Shown: positions 60,901 through 64,000 of the stretch, in pieces
How positions within the stretch are numbered: position 1 is the stretch's first letter
Layout of the letters: each line of letters starts with the position of its first letter
Assembly: GCA_008360955.1 (NCBI GenBank)
Contig: LUCM01001548.1
Span: 200,649-264,648 of the forward strand
Length of the DNA stretch: 64,000 nucleotides
Source of the DNA: Fasciolopsis buskii
Lineage: Eukaryota; Platyhelminthes; Trematoda; Plagiorchiida; Fasciolidae
Direction: 5' to 3'
Program-made: the position numbers and the translations under genes
The notes under the pieces: generated by a model
What the model saw: only the letters and a program-made list of their open reading frames with translations
Databases searched by the model: none
What the model was told of the DNA's origin: nothing

Positions 60901-61449
60901 TAAAACTGGGTTCACCTTTTTCAACTGTAAACAGTTGTCAATTCTTCTCCCGACGCGTTTGGTGTACACTTTTATGCCACAAAAATACACAAAAACAAGC
61001 AATCACACTTGATACTTTTCGGTTTTTTTTCTAATGACTATTGGGTCACGTTTGCGCACCTATTAACGGACGTTTCCGTTGAGCTTATATGCTTGCAACT
61101 GTACTGCTTTGTTGTTTTAGTTTTTGTCTCAGTTTTGATGTCAAGTGTTAGTTCATACGGCATGGCTGATTGGTACATGATCAACGCCTACGTTGTAGTT
61201 TGCTTTGTGCCAGTAACCGTCCTCTTTTGCGCAGTTTGCACAACATCAATGCGACAAACTCCACACACGGAAACCATCGAATGCATAAAACTGGATCCTG
61301 AGTAAAATTTTCAATACCTCAAGATTTCAACAGCAAAGATTTGTTAGCCGTTCGCAAGGTCATCATATATTTCTCGATTCCCGTGATAAAACGTATCGGA
61401 CCCTCAGGGAATTTCATCTCTATCTTTTTTTCTCACCCCACAAACGAAT
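60901..61449. other. No recognised gene; one hydrophobic frame
   Basis: A 98-codon plus frame (61009-61305) has two or three hydrophobic stretches and would look like a small membrane protein, but it has no family resemblance and follows a CR1 3' end directly. I do not call it a gene. Confidence 0.4.
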
Positions 61450-61610
61450 CAACAATGTAAAGCGTTTCCATGACGAGGTGGATTCGAATCTAACAGAGGG
61501 GGCTGTCAAGTGGGAAAATTAGCCGGCGGTCAGATGATTTGAACCCAATACCTTCAGGTTCGAAGACTGGGAATTTGACCGCTGGACCATTGCCTGGATA
61601 AACGATTATT
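61450..61610 (-). mobile_element. SINE-1 copy e (old)
   Basis: On the minus strand: GGTCCAGCGGTCAAATTCCC head, weakened B box GGTTCAAATCA, then CTGACCGCCGGCTAATTTTC, CCCACTTGACAGCCCCCTCT and a diverged tail near CATTGTTGATTCG. It is more diverged than copies c and d. Confidence 0.7.
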
Positions 61611-64000
61611 CCTTGAAAATCCCCGCAGAGCAAACTGAGAAAACACGAGTTGACGAACAAGCTCGTTTTCGTGATTCCTACTCATGCCATTACATCACTG
61701 TATATCTTGACAAAAAAATTTTCACTATAGGGAGGATTGGATTGGTCAGATACACATATGGGCGGGTGAGAGATTTGTGGTGTTACATGCATCACAGGAA
61801 TACACAAGAACGTGTTGTGGTATTCGTTTTGTTCTCGAGGGTTTGCATTGGGACAGAAGGTGGGCGAGGGTAGTTGACGTGCAACCACAAATTGTTTTTG
61901 AGAACGCAGTGAAAGATTATTCCGGGATTTTAGAAAGGTGAAATAATGAATTGTTGACCTCGGAAATGTCGTCGTGTTTTATTATCATGGCTCAAATAAT
62001 GTTTGTTTCTGTGTGGTGTAATGACGACTATCTGAAGATCGATTAAACTTTGCATGCAGCATCACAACAAGATGTTTCACGAGTGAAAGCCCATAAAATT
62101 TTCTTTAAAATATATAATGATAATGCCATAAAATTCCCCCGGGTAGCGCGATTAGTATTTTTTTCGCTAAAATCAACCAACGAGTTTGTGTACTCCGTAC
62201 TCTCTGGTCCAGTTACCTTCATGTATGTGCCGCTTAAAATTAATTTTCAATCAGCCCTGTTCTTTGGATCATACTACCCAAGTGTGTATGAGTAGTCAGT
62301 CACGACGCGCGAGTGTCAACATTTTTTGTTGGCTAGCTAAATGTGATTCTAGGGAAGAAGGCATTATTCTCAGTTGTCTTTTATTAAACAAATGTTATGT
62401 TGTATGACAGGAAACGCAATGAACTATCAGTTGTCATCTTGCCGAGGCTGGTCGATATTTATTGAAATGGCGCACGTATTGGATCTGAAATCCTCGTCTG
62501 GATTGATTAATGACTTTCGGAAGATTGATTACATCTTACAATTTTCCTTGGACCTTATTCATGTCCTCTAATCTTGATGTTTGATCGGTTTGTTATGCTT
62601 GCAAGAGCCATGTTATTCTCGGTTCAACAGGCCTTTTCATATTACGGTACTGTATATACACGTACATTTGATACAAATCCATTCCTTACAGCAGTTTGTA
62701 AATGGATATGAGGTAAACAATTCTTCGGAGTTTAGCAAAATCAATTTTTTCTTCGACGAATCCCAGAGCATTCCTAATGTCTGTAATACAGATGCGTGGG
62801 ATACTTTATCCTTGTGACGGGCCATACAGTGAATCAACCGTTGTAAGTTGAATTTGTGATGATATGTCAATTTGGTCGATATTATTTCTGAGTCTAATAG
62901 AGTTGTCTCATTGGTTGTCGGTTATCGCGCAACTATGGACCAAAATGGGGAGATCGAAATCAATACTCAGGAATGGATACCGTCCGGTTGCCAGAATGCG
63001 AGTGCCTACAAACGATTTGGCCAAGTTGAGATAGCTTTTTCTCATTGGTTACCAGGTGCCAGGTGGAGTGATTAGAAGGGAAGAGAACGGACATACAAGC
63101 TAAAAAAGGCCATATTGTGGATTGTGCTAACCGGTGGAGATGAGAGTCCTAAATTCGACAACAGAAATGCTCCAAATGAGGTTCGACAATCAGGCTGTGA
63201 CCTGAACACCCGATGACATGAATGCCAATCACACGAACGCAAATATACAACCAGTTATTCTATAAATATGCAATGTTTTCACCTAATAAATAGAAGTTTT
63301 ATATTCAAGTTGGCTTGGTGATTTCCCCCTAGAACCAACGGGAACGGACACTTCTGATCCAGGGACAGGATAGATCGACTCAGTGATGCTTCCAGTCACC
63401 GTTACTATGTATCATTTTATTTCGTTCTAAAAACACGTCTGCACTACATTTTCCGAGAGCAAGTCACGAACAATTTTAGGCTATCGAACAAGAATGTGAT
63501 TAGACGGTAACTGACTCGAATATGCATCATTTATGACGTCTGAAACCCTCTCGTTTGAATGTGAATCTCTTGATTAAGCCTAGTTGCTTCGTGTTTAACA
63601 TACAGCTTAGGTGCACGATAATTCTATATTTTGTAAAAGGTTCTCTGGTGACTAATTCCACACACCTTTCAACCTACTGTCCGGTGTTCCTGTCACACGA
63701 TTAAGTATTTCTCGATTTAAAAAAAAACGGACTCTTCAAAATTGGACATATAGATCATCGATATTTCAATATTCAAAGGTTAAAAATTCTAATTTCAATG
63801 GTGAACCCAGCGGGGATCTTTTCCAGATAAGCCGTGCCAAAAATTAACCCATGCAAAACGGATTAGAAAAAAAGAGGATATGAAATTTGTACTTTTAGTT
63901 TTTATTGAATAGGATGAAATTGGAACATGTCATTAAAAATTTGCGTGAAAAGTTCATTTTTTCGATACATTTGTCTCCAAACGAACTCACACAAGTGGCT
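61611..64000. other. No recognised gene
   Basis: AT-rich DNA with frames of 60-86 codons on both strands (61613-61873, 62050-62295, 62374-62571, 62581-62817, 62872-63075 plus). None has a recognisable domain. The last kilobase is very AT-rich and almost frame-free. Confidence 0.5.

Noticed and set aside
61009..61305. Small membrane protein of 98 codons
   Set aside because: Hydrophobic frames arise easily from T-rich DNA. There is no family resemblance, and it follows directly after a truncated CR1 element.
1..64000. CRISPR array, bacterial operons or prophage
   Set aside because: There is no evenly spaced repeat/spacer structure and no operon-like run of genes. The retroelement content points to a eukaryote.

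Overview
The window looks like repeat-dense, gene-poor DNA from a flatworm (Platyhelminthes: a fluke or tapeworm). I infer this from mixed AT/GC content, long microsatellites, and decayed retrotransposons whose protein remnants resemble those I know from trematode and cestode genomes: RTE-like and CR1-like non-LTR elements, Gypsy-like LTR elements and tRNA-headed SINEs. No intact host gene, rRNA gene or convincing functional tRNA gene was found. Nearly every recognisable coding signal is transposon-derived and broken by stops, frameshifts or lost catalytic residues. The species is not determined.

Layout. From 1 to 14.9 kb, four broken copies of one RTE-like LINE family (called LINE-A1 to A4) lie on the plus strand with a decayed Gypsy element (Gypsy-1, 9.4-11.1 kb) between them, plus one SINE copy at 3.7 kb. 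LINE-A2 and A4 share a 727-bp block with only three differences although their flanks have diverged. From 14.9 to 24 kb I recognise nothing. From 24 to 40 kb, fragments of CR1-like non-LTR elements sit on the plus strand at 24.1-25.4, 27.2-28.5, 31.1-32.1 and 37.0-39.65 kb, separated by unrecognised sequence.

From about 40 to 51.5 kb the orientation flips. BEL/Pao-like gag fragments, Gypsy-2 (44.85-47.13 kb) and Gypsy-3 (48.26-51.42 kb) are on the minus strand, and an imperfect inverted pair of about 300-bp arms lies at 41.0-42.1 kb. Two more SINE-1 copies and two tRNA-headed foldback elements (F1, F2) are inserted here. From 52 to 60 kb there is a clean (ACT)n array, a degenerate 2.1-kb (AGT)n tract in the opposite sense, and a third foldback copy (F3) next to it. 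From 60 kb to the end there are two more SINE-1 copies, one more CR1-like 3' fragment (60.2-60.9 kb) and unrecognised DNA.

There is no gene pathway in the window; it is a record of successive insertions. The items most worth a second look are the tRNA-headed family with terminal foldback arms, the conversion-like 727-bp block, the strand-uniform SINE-1 family, the 2.1-kb triplet tract and the 41-42 kb inverted pair.
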